Source: Deltaproteobacteria bacterium (GTDB lineage: Bacteria; Desulfobacterota; Dissulfuribacteria; Dissulfuribacterales; UBA3076). Taken from it: a stretch of DNA of 33,125 bases. The translations under genes were made by a program, and so were the position numbers. The stretch spans positions 1 to 33,125 of the forward strand of contig JAJSZR010000010.1 of the NCBI GenBank assembly GCA_030262715.1, given 5' to 3'. Below, piece after piece: positions 7,746-16,660 of the stretch. The notes under the pieces were generated by a model. The model searched no databases. It was not told the origin of the DNA and saw nothing but the letters and a program-made list of their open reading frames with translations. Numbering within the stretch: the stretch's first letter is position 1; each line of letters begins with the position of its first letter.

Positions 7746-8399
7746 TTATATAAACCCGTGATGTGCCAGGAACTCTGTATCAATATTGGTCTGTTTCTCT
7801 GGTTTAATATGTCCAGCCAGAACTAACTTCTCAATATACTTCCCAATAAGATCTACCTCAATATTGATTTTATCTCGCTTTTTCCTAAAACCCATAGTAG
7901 TGAGTTTAGCAGTATGCGGGATGATTGCCACTGAGAAATAGCCCTTACCATAACTGTTCACAGTAAGGCTGATGCCGTCAACTGCTACAGAGCCTTTTTC
8001 AATGATGTACCGGTCAAGGCTTTCTGGAATAGCTATAGTAAATAAAGTGAACTGGCTTAGATGCTCCTCTTCAATTACTTCTCCTATTCCATCCACATGG
8101 CCACTTACCAGATGCCCGCCAAGACGGTCCGAGGGCCTGAGTGCACGCTCAAGATTAACACGGTCTCCAACCCTGAGCCCGGATAATGTGGTCCTTGAAA
8201 GGGTCTCTGGAGAAACATCCACCCTGAAGACGCCCTCGGAGATAGTAGTGGCGGTCAGACAGACCCCATTCACAGCAATACTCTCCCCCTCCTGAGGATC
8301 TTTAATAGAAAAGTCAGAATGAATAGTAAAGACCAGACCTTGACCTGCCTGCCGAACTGCCTTGAGGGCCCCAAGGCCCTGGATTATCCCCGTAAACAT
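7746..8399 (-). CDS. ribE: Riboflavin synthase, alpha chain
   Basis: Dismutates two molecules of 6,7-dimethyl-8-ribityllumazine to riboflavin plus the pyrimidine precursor. The 217-residue protein shows the two tandem lumazine-binding barrels: MFTGIIQGLG with GESIAVNGVCLT and SPETLSRTTL in the first, and GHVDGIGEV with KGSVAVDGISLTVN and IPHTAKLTTMG in the second. Length and both repeats are normal. It starts six bases after ribD. Its TAA stop lies within the apparent target duplication of the mobile cassette just downstream, which spared the coding sequence. The same enzyme is called ribC in some species. Confidence 0.96.
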   Translation of the reverse strand: MFTGIIQGLGALKAVRQAGQGLVFTIHSDFSIKDPQEGESIAVNGVCLTATTISEGVFRVDVSPETLSRTTLSGLRVGDRVNLERALRPSDRLGGHLVSGHVDGIGEVIEEEHLSQFTLFTIAIPESLDRYIIEKGSVAVDGISLTVNSYGKGYFSVAIIPHTAKLTTMGFRKKRDKINIEVDLIGKYIEKLVLAGHIKPEKQTNIDTEFLAHHGFI

Positions 8400-8405
8400 T
8401 TATGG

Positions 8406-9536
8406 TCAGCTCCAGAAGGAATCAATGTTTGTGACCAGACCACGGACCAGCCAATTATCGCCCAGCTTACGATGTTGTACTCTTAATAGCCTTGTCGCCC
8501 TTCCCACGTCTATGGCCCCTGAACCACCTATTGCGGGCCGGGCACCCTTTCCACCGATTACCATAGGGGCATAATAAAAAAAGGCCTCATCAACAGACGC
8601 CTGGTCCAAGAATGCCCCGTGGACTGCGGCCCCGCCTTCCACCAGGAGTGAATGTACCCCAAAGTCGCCCAGCATCCTGAGCACATTCCTGATGTCCACC
8701 CTGCCTTGCTCATCAGGTGGCGTAAACCAGACCTTTGTACCAGAGGCCTCCAGGGCCTGCCTGTGCTTATCTGTGGATTTACCTTTCACCCCGATTATCA
8801 CAGTAGGTGCAGAGGACTGTATGTGACATATCCGGCTGGAGGGATCAACGCTCAGCCCACTGTCCAGCACTACCCTGATGGGATCTTTACCAGCTTTCTT
8901 GCCTTTTCTGCAAGTAAGCTGTGGATCGTCCGCCACTATGGTCTCTTTGCCGACCAGTATGGCGTCACTTATCTCTCTCAGGCGGTGACCAGAGCTGCGG
9001 GCCTGCTGGTTTGTGATCCACTTGGAGTGGCCTGTTCGGGTTGCAATCCTGCCATCCAAGCTACATGCAACCTTGGACCTGACCCAAGGTAAACCGGTCA
9101 ACATGTGCTTAGTAAAAGGGGCAATCAAGAGACGGCACTCATCTCTGAGACACCCAATCTCGACTTCAAGACCCCTTTCCCGGAGAAATCCTGCTCCGCC
9201 TCCAACCACCTTCGGGTTTGGGTCAAGTGTACCAATTACGACCCTTCTGATGCCGGCCTGCAGTATGGCATGTGTACAGGGCGGTGTCCTGCCGGTGTGA
9301 TTGCATGGTTCCAAAGTTACATACAGATCAGCCCCTTTGGCCGCATCTCCAGCGGCCTTTAGGGCATGGACCTCAGCATGGGGTGTGCCGGCCTTCTGGT
9401 GCCAGCCTTCTCCAAGGATCATGCCTTGCCGGGCCACAACTGCGCCTACAGCAGGGTTTGGAGTGGTGTATCCAAGGCCTTTCTCACCAAGTCTCAAGGC
9501 CCTGTGCATATATTTGATATCATCACCGGACCACAT
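8406..9536 (-). CDS. ribD: Bifunctional riboflavin deaminase/reductase
   Basis: A 376-residue enzyme for the second and third riboflavin steps. The N-terminal cytidine-deaminase-like domain (to about residue 145) has the zinc site HAEVHAL with TLEPCNHTGRTPPCTHAI. The C-terminal domain (from about 146) is the NADPH-dependent reductase, with RSKVACSLDGRIATRTG, the ILVG turn and LLVEGGAAVHGAFL. Both domains are complete. The ATG follows the nrdR stop without any gap (TGAATG), so translation is coupled. nrdR-ribD-ribE is a frequent bacterial order. Confidence 0.96.
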   Translation of the reverse strand: MWSGDDIKYMHRALRLGEKGLGYTTPNPAVGAVVARQGMILGEGWHQKAGTPHAEVHALKAAGDAAKGADLYVTLEPCNHTGRTPPCTHAILQAGIRRVVIGTLDPNPKVVGGGAGFLRERGLEVEIGCLRDECRLLIAPFTKHMLTGLPWVRSKVACSLDGRIATRTGHSKWITNQQARSSGHRLREISDAILVGKETIVADDPQLTCRKGKKAGKDPIRVVLDSGLSVDPSSRICHIQSSAPTVIIGVKGKSTDKHRQALEASGTKVWFTPPDEQGRVDIRNVLRMLGDFGVHSLLVEGGAAVHGAFLDQASVDEAFFYYAPMVIGGKGARPAIGGSGAIDVGRATRLLRVQHRKLGDNWLVRGLVTNIDSFWS

Positions 9537-10010
9537 TCAAGAACTCTGATTACGGGAACTTTCGCTCAGCAATTCCTGCAGTTGTTCCATGAACTCATTA
9601 AGGTCCTTAAACTGCCTGTATACAGAGGCAAAACGCACGTAAGCCACATCGTCCCATATCCTCAATTGGGACATAACACGTTCCCCTAAGAATCTGCTCT
9701 CCACCTCCCTTTCTCCTCTATCTTGAATTTCTTTCTCAAGATCGCTGACAAAGGCCTCTACTTCGTCCATGCTCACAGGCCTCTTTTCACAGGCCTTTAC
9801 TATCCCCTCAACGATTTTTTCCCGGTCAAAGGATTCACGTCTTCCGTCCTTTTTGACTACCATGGGCTGGAACTCTTGAATCCTCTCATAGGTAGTAAAA
9901 CGCTCATGACAAGACAGGCATTCACGACGTCGACGGATGGCCCTGCCGTCCTGGCTGGCCCTGGAGTCAATAACTTTACTTTCAGAAGAACTGCAGAATG
10001 GGCACTTCAT
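9537..10010 (-). CDS. nrdR: Transcriptional repressor NrdR
   Basis: A 157-residue nucleotide-sensing repressor of ribonucleotide reductase genes. The N-terminal zinc ribbon has MKCPFCSS and [13 protein letters not shown], followed by an ATP-cone domain ([20 protein letters not shown] ... [12 protein letters not shown]). The family normally binds tandem NrdR boxes upstream of nrd genes; no nrd gene or box was identified in this window. It lies six bases downstream of the dCMP deaminase gene and abuts ribD, in line with co-expression of deoxynucleotide-related functions. Confidence 0.96.
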   Translation of the reverse strand: MKCPFCSSSESKVIDSRASQDGRAIRRRRECLSCHERFTTYERIQEFQPMVVKKDGRRESFDREKIVEGIVKACEKRPVSMDEVEAFVSDLEKEIQDRGEREVESRFLGERVMSQLRIWDDVAYVRFASVYRQFKDLNEFMEQLQELLSESSRNQSS

Positions 10011-10016
10011 TGGATT

Positions 10017-10499
10017 TCAACCGGTTGAGGGATTAGTTTCCCGGAATTCTATGAGATCTATTCCAGCCTCTGCCAACATATCACGGGACATGGGATCTGC
10101 ATAGCCTTTTGCGTAATAGATAGAACGGATGCCGGCATTTATCAGCATTTTTGTGCATATAACACAAGGCAGGTTAGTGCAGTACAGAACAGAACCAGCT
10201 ATAGGAATCCCATGGTATGCAGCTTGAATAATTACATTTTGTTCAGCATGGAGACCCCTGCAAAGCTCGTGTCTCTCGCCCGAAGGGACCTTGAGTTTCT
10301 CCCTCAGGCATCCTATTTCAAGACAGTGCCTCAAGCCACTTGGGGCTCCGTTGTAACCTGTGGCCAATATACGACGATTTTTTACAAGAATTGCCCCTAC
10401 TTTACGGCGCAGGCACGTGGATCTCTGGGCAACCAAGTGCGCTATGGACATGAAGTAGGCATCCCAGGATGGCCTCGGATCTCTGATATCTTTTTCCAT
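10017..10499 (-). CDS. Deoxycytidylate (dCMP) deaminase
   Basis: Converts dCMP to dUMP, feeding dTTP synthesis. Members near competence genes are called ComEB. The 160-residue protein has the zinc site HAEQNVI with [17 protein letters not shown], plus the family block [21 protein letters not shown] cysteine-rich insert ([11 protein letters not shown]...CRG) suits the extra zinc site of this family. The start is ATG 10499 ([12 protein letters not shown]); an in-frame TTG at 10508 would add three residues. It lies between glyA and nrdR; glyA makes the methylene-THF that thymidylate synthase uses with dUMP, so the pairing is metabolically sensible. Confidence 0.92.
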   Translation of the reverse strand: MEKDIRDPRPSWDAYFMSIAHLVAQRSTCLRRKVGAILVKNRRILATGYNGAPSGLRHCLEIGCLREKLKVPSGERHELCRGLHAEQNVIIQAAYHGIPIAGSVLYCTNLPCVICTKMLINAGIRSIYYAKGYADPMSRDMLAEAGIDLIEFRETNPSTG

Positions 10500-10520
10500 A
10501 TTTCCCAATTTATCCCAGAT

Positions 10521-11783
10521 TCAGCCAATACCATATCGTGTCAAACGTTCAGAATATAGCGGAAACCTATCGCACAGGGACCGGATCTTCATTTTAATAT
10601 CTCCGATCAACTTGTCGTCTTCAGGATGGTTCAAGAGTTCTGAGATATAGTCACCCACCTCTTCCATCTCTTTTTCTTTGAGCCCTCTCGTAGTCACTCC
10701 AGGGGTCCCGATCCGGATACCGCTGGTAACACTCGGGGAACGGGTATCAAAGGGTATAGTGTTCTTGTTTACCGTGATACCTGACCGCTCCAGCACCTCC
10801 TCTGCCTCCGCTCCGGTGAGGCCCTTGTCTGAAAGATCCACGAGTAACAAGTGATTATCCGTACCTCCTGAGACCAGACGAAATCCTCGGTCTTGCATGG
10901 TCTTTGCGAGGGTCTTTGCGTTTGAAACAATCTGCTGCTGGTATATTTTAAACTCGTCTCTCAGGGCCTCTTTAAAGGCTACGGCCTTCGCAGCGATTAT
11001 GTGCATCAGAGGACCTCCCTGAATGCCCGGGAAGACCTGACTGTTCAAGGATCGGGAATATTTTTTCCTAGCTAATATGATTCCGCCCCTGGGACCTCTC
11101 AAAGTCTTATGGGTTGTGGAGGTAATAAAATCTGCAAAGGGGACCGGGGATGGATGAACACCTGATGCCACAAGCCCGGCTATATGGGCCATGTCTACCA
11201 TGAGATAGGCCCCAACTTCGTCGGCTATCGTCCTGAAGGACGCAAAATCTATGGTGCGGGGGTGTGCACTTGCCCCGGCAATAATGAGCTTAGGGTGTTG
11301 TTTTCCGGCAATTTCTGCAACCTGGTCGTAATCTATGGCTTCGGTCTCCCGGCTTACGCCATAGTGGACTATCTTGAAAAACCGTCCTGAAAAACTCGCT
11401 GGTAAACCATGAGAGAGATGCCCTCCGTGTGCCAAATCCATGGACAAGATGGAGTCACCTGGGTTAAGGACGGCAAAATATACCGCCATGTTTGCCTGAG
11501 TACCTGAGTGGGGCTGTACGTTGGCATACTCTGATCCGAAGAGCTGGTTCAGGCGGTCAATGGCAAGCCTTTCCACCACGTCCATGTTCTTGCATCCGCC
11601 ATAGTATCTTCTCCCAGGATAGCCCTCGGCATACTTGTTCATGAAGACACTGCCTTCTGCCTGCATGACCGCCTCACTCACAAAGTTTTCCGAGGCTATC
11701 ATTTCTAGCTGCTCTGTCTGCCGTTCTATCTCGGCCCTGAATGCCTGGAAGACCTCAGGGTCAGTGCGTTTCAAATGAATCAC
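10521..11783 (-). CDS. glyA: Serine hydroxymethyltransferase
   Basis: A PLP enzyme that interconverts serine and glycine with transfer of a one-carbon unit to tetrahydrofolate. The 420-residue sequence is canonical: [31 protein letters not shown], the cofactor region [18 protein letters not shown], and the Schiff-base lysine at position 226 in [12 protein letters not shown]. It starts three bases after rpiB ends. Downstream, dCMP deaminase begins 21 bases after its stop. Confidence 0.98.
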   Translation of the reverse strand: MIHLKRTDPEVFQAFRAEIERQTEQLEMIASENFVSEAVMQAEGSVFMNKYAEGYPGRRYYGGCKNMDVVERLAIDRLNQLFGSEYANVQPHSGTQANMAVYFAVLNPGDSILSMDLAHGGHLSHGLPASFSGRFFKIVHYGVSRETEAIDYDQVAEIAGKQHPKLIIAGASAHPRTIDFASFRTIADEVGAYLMVDMAHIAGLVASGVHPSPVPFADFITSTTHKTLRGPRGGIILARKKYSRSLNSQVFPGIQGGPLMHIIAAKAVAFKEALRDEFKIYQQQIVSNAKTLAKTMQDRGFRLVSGGTDNHLLLVDLSDKGLTGAEAEEVLERSGITVNKNTIPFDTRSPSVTSGIRIGTPGVTTRGLKEKEMEEVGDYISELLNHPEDDKLIGDIKMKIRSLCDRFPLYSERLTRYGIG

Positions 11784-11786
11784 TTT

Positions 11787-12221
11787 TTACTCCAATGAGT
11801 CAATCATATTGATTCTGCGACTGTGACGTCCGCCTTTGAAAGGAGTCATAAGCCACACCTTGATCATCTCTTCGGCAAGATCAGGGCCTATTACCCTTCC
11901 ACCCATGCAAAGTATGTTTGAGTCATTGTGTTCCCGGCTCATCCTGGCAGTAAAGAGATCATGGCATACGGTAGCCCTGATACCTGGTATGCGATTGGCT
12001 ACTATGGACATGCCTATACCGGTTCCACAGACCAGGATACCCCTTTCACACTGACCGGATGCCACGGACTTTGCAACCTTGCGGCCCTGTATAGGATAGT
12101 CAACCGAATCCGGAGAGTAACAGCCCAGATCCAGGACCTCATGTCCAAGTTCTATGAGTAAACTGCGTATCTTTTCTTTTAGTTCAAATCCACCATGATC
12201 CGAACCGATAGCTATCTTCAT
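11787..12221 (-). CDS. rpiB: Ribose 5-phosphate isomerase B
   Basis: Interconverts ribose 5-phosphate and ribulose 5-phosphate; ribulose 5-phosphate is also the substrate of the RibB half of RibBA. The 144-residue protein shows IGSDHGGFELKE, the active-site cysteine C65 in GILVCGTGIGMSIVANR, and AREH-like SREHNDSNILCMGGR. It lies 11 bases after fabF and three bases before glyA, an order common in related genomes. RpiB-like proteins may act on other sugar phosphates, but the operon suits the pentose-phosphate role. Confidence 0.95.
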   Translation of the reverse strand: MKIAIGSDHGGFELKEKIRSLLIELGHEVLDLGCYSPDSVDYPIQGRKVAKSVASGQCERGILVCGTGIGMSIVANRIPGIRATVCHDLFTARMSREHNDSNILCMGGRVIGPDLAEEMIKVWLMTPFKGGRHSRRINMIDSLE

Positions 12222-12232
12222 GGATCTGAGTC

Positions 12233-13486
12233 TTACCGGTACTTGCGGAAAATCAATACGGCATTAGTCCCGCCAAAGCCAAAGGAATTGGACATAACCA
12301 CATCAACGGGCTGGCTCCTTGCCTTATTGGGCACATAGTCAAGGTCGCATTCCGGGTCCGGGATTACATAGTTGATAGTTGGAGGGATAATCCCGTCTTC
12401 AATGGTCTTTATACAAAAAATCGCCTCAACTCCCCCGGCACCTCCCAACAGGTGCCCGGTCATGGATTTGGTGGAACTCACCGGGATATCTTTTGCCCTG
12501 TCCTTGAAGACCGTCTTAATGGCCCTTGTTTCACACAGATCATTGAGGGGAGTACTCGTACCATGGGCATTTATATAGTCTATGTCCTGATAGTTGAGCC
12601 CGGCGTCCTCAAGGGCCATGGACATACACCTTGCACCGCCGTCTCCGTCCTCGGGTGGGGCTGTGACATGATAGGCATCTCCGGTAAGCCCGTATCCAAT
12701 TATCTCTGCCCGGATATTGGCACCCCTTTCCAGGGCATGATTCAACTCCTCGATAATTAGGATACCTGCGCCCTCGCCGATTATAAATCCGTCGCGGTCT
12801 TTATCAAAGGGCCTTGAAGCCTCTTCAGGCCTTTTATTCCTTGTAGAGAGGGCCTTCATATTGGCAAAACCCGCAAATGCCAATTGTGTAATCACTGATT
12901 CGTTGCCACCGCATATCATCACATCAGCCGCCTCTCTCTGTATTGTCTTAAAAGCGTCTCCTATGGCGTGGCTACCTGCTGCGCAGGCAGTGCATACTAC
13001 AGTATTGGGGCCTTTTGCTCCGCACATTATTGAGATCTGGCCGGAGGCCATGTTAGGTATGGCCATGGGAATAAAGAACGGACTCACGCGTCTGGGCCCC
13101 TTATTTACAAGGACATCTCTGAAGTATTCAATTGATCCCAGCCCGCCAAGACCACATCCGGTAATAACACCGGCCCTTGAGGCCTCGTCTTCCGGGATTT
13201 TGAGGTCCGCGTCTTCAATGGCCATCCGGGTCGCCGCCAGACCCAGTCTCACAAAAGGATCAATCCGCTTAGCCAGCTTCTCCGACATAAAATCAACCGG
13301 TTCAAAGCCCTTCACCTCTCCGGCAATCTGGGAAGGATAGTCTTTTGCGTCAAAACGAGTAACAGGACCTATACCGGACTTTCCAGCTATCAGATTCGCC
13401 CAGCTGGCCTCAACCCCAATACCCACTGGGCAAAGAAGACCAATACCTGTTACTACTACCCTCCGGTTCTGGCTTTGGTTTGTCAT
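12233..13486 (-). CDS. fabF: Beta-ketoacyl-ACP synthase II
   Basis: Elongates acyl-ACP with malonyl-ACP in type II fatty-acid synthesis. The 417-residue protein has the catalytic triad of the family: C168 in [16 protein letters not shown], one histidine in [11 protein letters not shown] and one in [17 protein letters not shown]. It starts 43 bases after acpP, the usual acpP-fabF arrangement. Start and end match the family without extension. Confidence 0.97.
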   Translation of the reverse strand: MTNQSQNRRVVVTGIGLLCPVGIGVEASWANLIAGKSGIGPVTRFDAKDYPSQIAGEVKGFEPVDFMSEKLAKRIDPFVRLGLAATRMAIEDADLKIPEDEASRAGVITGCGLGGLGSIEYFRDVLVNKGPRRVSPFFIPMAIPNMASGQISIMCGAKGPNTVVCTACAAGSHAIGDAFKTIQREAADVMICGGNESVITQLAFAGFANMKALSTRNKRPEEASRPFDKDRDGFIIGEGAGILIIEELNHALERGANIRAEIIGYGLTGDAYHVTAPPEDGDGGARCMSMALEDAGLNYQDIDYINAHGTSTPLNDLCETRAIKTVFKDRAKDIPVSSTKSMTGHLLGGAGGVEAIFCIKTIEDGIIPPTINYVIPDPECDLDYVPNKARSQPVDVVMSNSFGFGGTNAVLIFRKYR

Positions 13487-13529
13487 GATGATATATAGTA
13501 TCGGCCTTAATTACAGTGCCTTTTGTGGT

Positions 13530-13766
13530 TCACTTTTCTCCATGTTCTTTGACAAAGTCAATAGCGTCCTGGACTGTTTGCATCTTTTCCGCATCTTCGT
13601 CGGCTATTTCTATGTCGAATTCCTCTTCCATGGCCATGACCAGCTCCACAAGATCCAGGGAATCCGCTCCAAGGTCATCTACAAAAGAGGCCTTCGGCAC
13701 TATCTTTTCCTTGGCAACGCTAAGCTGGCTTGCAATGATATCAATCATCTTGGTATCTATACTCAT
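13530..13766 (-). CDS. acpP: Acyl carrier protein
   Basis: A 78-residue acidic carrier that holds growing acyl chains on a phosphopantetheine arm. The attachment serine is S36 in [18 protein letters not shown], the classic motif, followed by the typical [21 protein letters not shown]-type ribosome site precedes the ATG. It sits between fabG and fabF, 58 bases after the fabG stop, the largest gap in this part of the run. Confidence 0.98.
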   Translation of the reverse strand: MSIDTKMIDIIASQLSVAKEKIVPKASFVDDLGADSLDLVELVMAMEEEFDIEIADEDAEKMQTVQDAIDFVKEHGEK

Positions 13767-13824
13767 TTTTGTCCTCTCCTATATCCTGTTGGTTCAAAAA
13801 AATAGACTAATCAATAGTAGAATT

Positions 13825-14583
13825 TTAATCGCAGATCAATCCCCCATTTACATGGAGCACGTGTCCGGTGATATATGATGCCCCCTCCGAGGCTAAAAAG
13901 CCCACAGCCTCAGCCACATCCTCAGGGCTTCCCATTCGGCCCGCAGGAATCTGGCTCAATAGCTGTTCTTTTACTTTTTCCGGCAATCCGGCAGTCATGC
14001 CTGTCTCAATGAAGCCCGGAGCCACGACATTTGCAGTAATCCCCCTTGATGCCACCTCCCTGGCCACAGACTTTGTAAATCCCTCCAAACCGGCCTTGGA
14101 TGCAGCATAGTTGGCCTGGCCCGGATTTCCCATAGAGCCAACTATCGAGCCTATACTGATAATTCGGCCCCATCTCTGTTTGAGCATGGCCATAATGACT
14201 GCCTGGGTGCAATTAAATGCCCCCTTCAGGTTCACCGATATCACCAGGTCCCAATCCTTTGCCTTCATCCGGGCAAGTAAGCTGTCCTGGGTAATGCCTG
14301 CATTATTAACCAGTATGTGGACCCCGCCATGGTCTTTGATAACGGCCTTAAGGGCCTTAGAACTTGCTTCAGTATCTGCGACATCGAAAGGCAGGAAGCT
14401 GCCGGCCCCTCCAATCTCCATGATTTCGTCTAAGACTCCTTGGGCGGTTTCCTGATCACAGACATCGTTTACAAAGATATAGGCCCCGAGGCAAGCAAGT
14501 TTGAGGCATATGACCCGGCCTATTCCCCTGGATCCGCCGGTCACTACTGCTATCTTCCCTTGGAGTTCTTGGTTGCCCGACAT
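13825..14583 (-). CDS. fabG: 3-oxoacyl-ACP reductase
   Basis: NADPH-dependent reduction of beta-ketoacyl-ACP. The 252-residue short-chain dehydrogenase shows the cofactor loop TGGSRGIGR, NNAGITQDSL, the catalytic serine in ISIGSIVGSMGNPGQ, and YAASKAG with tyrosine and lysine, plus the FabG-typical end GHVLHVNGGL. ATG 14583 is one base after the etfA stop, so it is translationally coupled to the Etf genes. Its place next to acpP and fabF makes FabG the preferred assignment among short-chain dehydrogenases. Confidence 0.94.
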   Translation of the reverse strand: MSGNQELQGKIAVVTGGSRGIGRVICLKLACLGAYIFVNDVCDQETAQGVLDEIMEIGGAGSFLPFDVADTEASSKALKAVIKDHGGVHILVNNAGITQDSLLARMKAKDWDLVISVNLKGAFNCTQAVIMAMLKQRWGRIISIGSIVGSMGNPGQANYAASKAGLEGFTKSVAREVASRGITANVVAPGFIETGMTAGLPEKVKEQLLSQIPAGRMGSPEDVAEAVGFLASEGASYITGHVLHVNGGLICD

Positions 14584-14584
14584 G

Positions 14585-15781
14585 TTATAGTCCCCGCTCT
14601 TTTCGAATATTCCGGATCAGAAGGGGTAATATCTCCTTAACGTCCCCAACCAGGCCATAAGTAGCTACATCAAAAATGGGGGCCTCAGCGTCTTTATTTA
14701 TTGCCACTATGATCTCTGACCCTTGCATTCCAACTATATGCTGTATGGCCCCTGATACCCCGCAAGCCACATAAAGCTTGGGAGACACGGTAACACCTGT
14801 TTGACCAATTTGGGTGCGGCCGGGTAGCCACCCGGCATCTACGGCTGCCCTTGTAGCCCCAACCGTACCTCCGAGCAAATCAGCCAGCTCCCTGGCCAGA
14901 TTCACGTTCTTTTCCTGTTCGAATCCCCTGCCTGCTGTCACAATTACATCCGCTTCACTAAGATTGGGACCTTCTGCCTGCTCCTTCACAGACTCAAGGA
15001 CTTGGACCCGATGGCTCAGCAGATCTTCCTCGGGAAGGACTCGGATCACATCGCCTTTTCGTCCGGGATCGGGGGTATTAGCTCTCATGACATGGGGTCT
15101 GACTGTGGCCATTTGGGGCCGGTGACCAGGGCATACAATAGTTGCAAGGAGATTTCCCCCAAAGGCCGGCCTGGTCTGGAGCAACGCCCTGTCCTCTGCC
15201 CGGATATCAAGTCCTGTACAATCAGCAGTGAGTCCTGTCTTGAGGATTGTGGCGACTCTGGGTATATAGGAACGTCCCATGGCCGTGGCACCGGCCAAAA
15301 TGATTTCGGGCCTTTCTTTTCTGGCGAGATCTGTAAGTATGTTCCCATAAACCTCATCGGTGAATGTTGCAAGCTCAGGGTGGTCAATAACCAGCACCCT
15401 ATCCGCCCCATAGGATATCAATTCCTGGGCCCTGGATTCTATTTCGTGTCCCATGAGTACCGCGGTAACTTCCGTGCCGAGTTCGTCTGCAAGTCCCCTG
15501 GACTTCGCCAGGAGCTCAAGTGTCACAGGGACAAGGATCTCTCTCCTGCACTCTGCAACCACCCATACCCCTTTCCAGGAGTTTAAATCTGTCGCGAGCA
15601 GAATTTCCTTACCGTGAAATTCTAATGCACCTTCAGGACAGCCATCTACACAAATCCCGCATAGTGTGCAGGCATCCTGATCCACCACGGCCACATCGTC
15701 TTGTACACAAATAGCCTCAAAAGTGCATACCTCTTCACATTCACCACATCCGGTGCACTTTTCTGTGTCAACCTTGAGCAT
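14585..15781 (-). CDS. etfA: Electron transfer flavoprotein alpha subunit with N-terminal 2[4Fe-4S] ferredoxin domain
   Basis: A 398-residue fusion. Residues 1 to about 55 form a bacterial ferredoxin with two complete Cys sets: C9, C12, C15, C19 and C38, C41, C44, C48 (CTGCGECEEVC, CTLCGICVDGCP). A linker leads to the EtfA N-domain (WVVAECR, VTAVLMG) and the C-terminal FAD domain with TAGRGFEQEKN, GQTGVTVSPKLYVACGVSGAIQH and INKDAEAPIFDVATYG. With EtfB it passes electrons to or from acyl-CoA dehydrogenase. The ferredoxin module suggests that an iron-sulfur partner is the other end of the chain. The start overlaps the etfB stop by one base (TAATG). Confidence 0.93.
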   Translation of the reverse strand: MLKVDTEKCTGCGECEEVCTFEAICVQDDVAVVDQDACTLCGICVDGCPEGALEFHGKEILLATDLNSWKGVWVVAECRREILVPVTLELLAKSRGLADELGTEVTAVLMGHEIESRAQELISYGADRVLVIDHPELATFTDEVYGNILTDLARKERPEIILAGATAMGRSYIPRVATILKTGLTADCTGLDIRAEDRALLQTRPAFGGNLLATIVCPGHRPQMATVRPHVMRANTPDPGRKGDVIRVLPEEDLLSHRVQVLESVKEQAEGPNLSEADVIVTAGRGFEQEKNVNLARELADLLGGTVGATRAAVDAGWLPGRTQIGQTGVTVSPKLYVACGVSGAIQHIVGMQGSEIIVAINKDAEAPIFDVATYGLVGDVKEILPLLIRNIRKERGL

Positions 15782-16569
15782 TACAGAATCCCTGCTTCTT
15801 TGAATCTGAAGACCAGGGCTTCCACCTGTTCCTCTGCTGAGCCCTCAAGCATCTCTTGCCGGGCCTCAAAAGTGGGAAGCGACGTAGATACGACCTGAGT
15901 TGCGGAGCCTGCCAGCCCGATCCTGCCAGGCTCTGCTCCGAGCTTCTGGGCGTCCCATACAGGGATATCGGCCTTCCTGGCCCGCATCTTTCCTTTGAGG
16001 GAGGGAAGCCTGGAAGTGTTGAGGGAGGCAAGAACTGTCAGGAGGGCAGGCATCTCAAGTTCAAGCATATCATAGCCATCTTCATTAACCCGCCTGAGAT
16101 GCATTGTCTTCCCGTCATCCAGGACACTGAGTGCGCTTACGCATGTCACATGGGGAAGGCCAAGCCGGACGGCCAGCCCTGGGCCTACCTGGGCCGTATC
16201 ACCATCTATGGCCTGTTTGCCGCAAAGCACAAGGTCAACAGGCCCCAGCTTCTCTATTGCCTTTGCCAGTGTATAGGTGGTGGCCAGGGTATCTGCCCCT
16301 GCAAAGGCCCGGTCTGACAGAAGGATTCCCTTATCCGCTCCAAGGGACAGGGCTTCTCTCAAGGCATTTTCCGCCTGTGGCGGCCCCATGCTCAGTACAG
16401 TGACCTCTCCGCCGTAAGTGTCTCTCATCTGAAGACCGGCCTCAAGGGCATGGAAGTCAAAGGGGTTTATTACAGCCTCTACCCCTTCCCGTACCAGGGT
16501 GCCCTTTTCCGTATCAAAACGCACGGTCTTTGCATCCGGAACCTGTTTTATGCAGACCACTATGTTCAT
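15781..16569 (-). CDS. etfB: Electron transfer flavoprotein beta subunit
   Basis: A 262-residue partner of EtfA. The start is ATG 16569 (MNIVVCIKQVPDAKTV); a longer frame to 16617 only translates the upstream repeat. Key blocks are the N-terminal VVCIKQVPD, INPFDFHALEAGLQ and CGKQAIDGDTAQVGPGLA. The DGDTAQVGP form is shared with Etfs of anaerobes, including flavin-bifurcating ones, and differs from the DDDxNQTG form of mitochondrial-type Etf; that bifurcation occurs here is only an inference. No Shine-Dalgarno sequence is visible; a repeat element ends ten bases upstream of the start. It lies between acyl-CoA dehydrogenase and etfA. Confidence 0.93.
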   Translation of the reverse strand: MNIVVCIKQVPDAKTVRFDTEKGTLVREGVEAVINPFDFHALEAGLQMRDTYGGEVTVLSMGPPQAENALREALSLGADKGILLSDRAFAGADTLATTYTLAKAIEKLGPVDLVLCGKQAIDGDTAQVGPGLAVRLGLPHVTCVSALSVLDDGKTMHLRRVNEDGYDMLELEMPALLTVLASLNTSRLPSLKGKMRARKADIPVWDAQKLGAEPGRIGLAGSATQVVSTSLPTFEARQEMLEGSAEEQVEALVFRFKEAGIL

Positions 16570-16578
16570 ACTAAAATG

Positions 16579-16660
16579 TGAAACTGGAAATTCGAAATTT
16601 GAAATTAGGTAACACACCTACATCTTTGTGTTTTTCCCAATTTCAAATTTCACTGCCAAA
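16579..16660. repeat. Intergenic repeat, copy A
   Basis: An 82-bp sequence begins TGAAACTGGAAATTCGAAAT and ends CAAATTTCACTGCCAAA. It aligns with copy B at 20102-20176 along its whole length, except for a 7-bp duplication (TGAAATT) and a few substitutions. The GAAATT-rich left end and the AATTTC-rich right end are imperfect inverted repeats around a CATCTTT...TTTTT centre. It exactly fills the space between the acyl-CoA dehydrogenase stop (16661) and the etfB start region. Confidence 0.85.
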
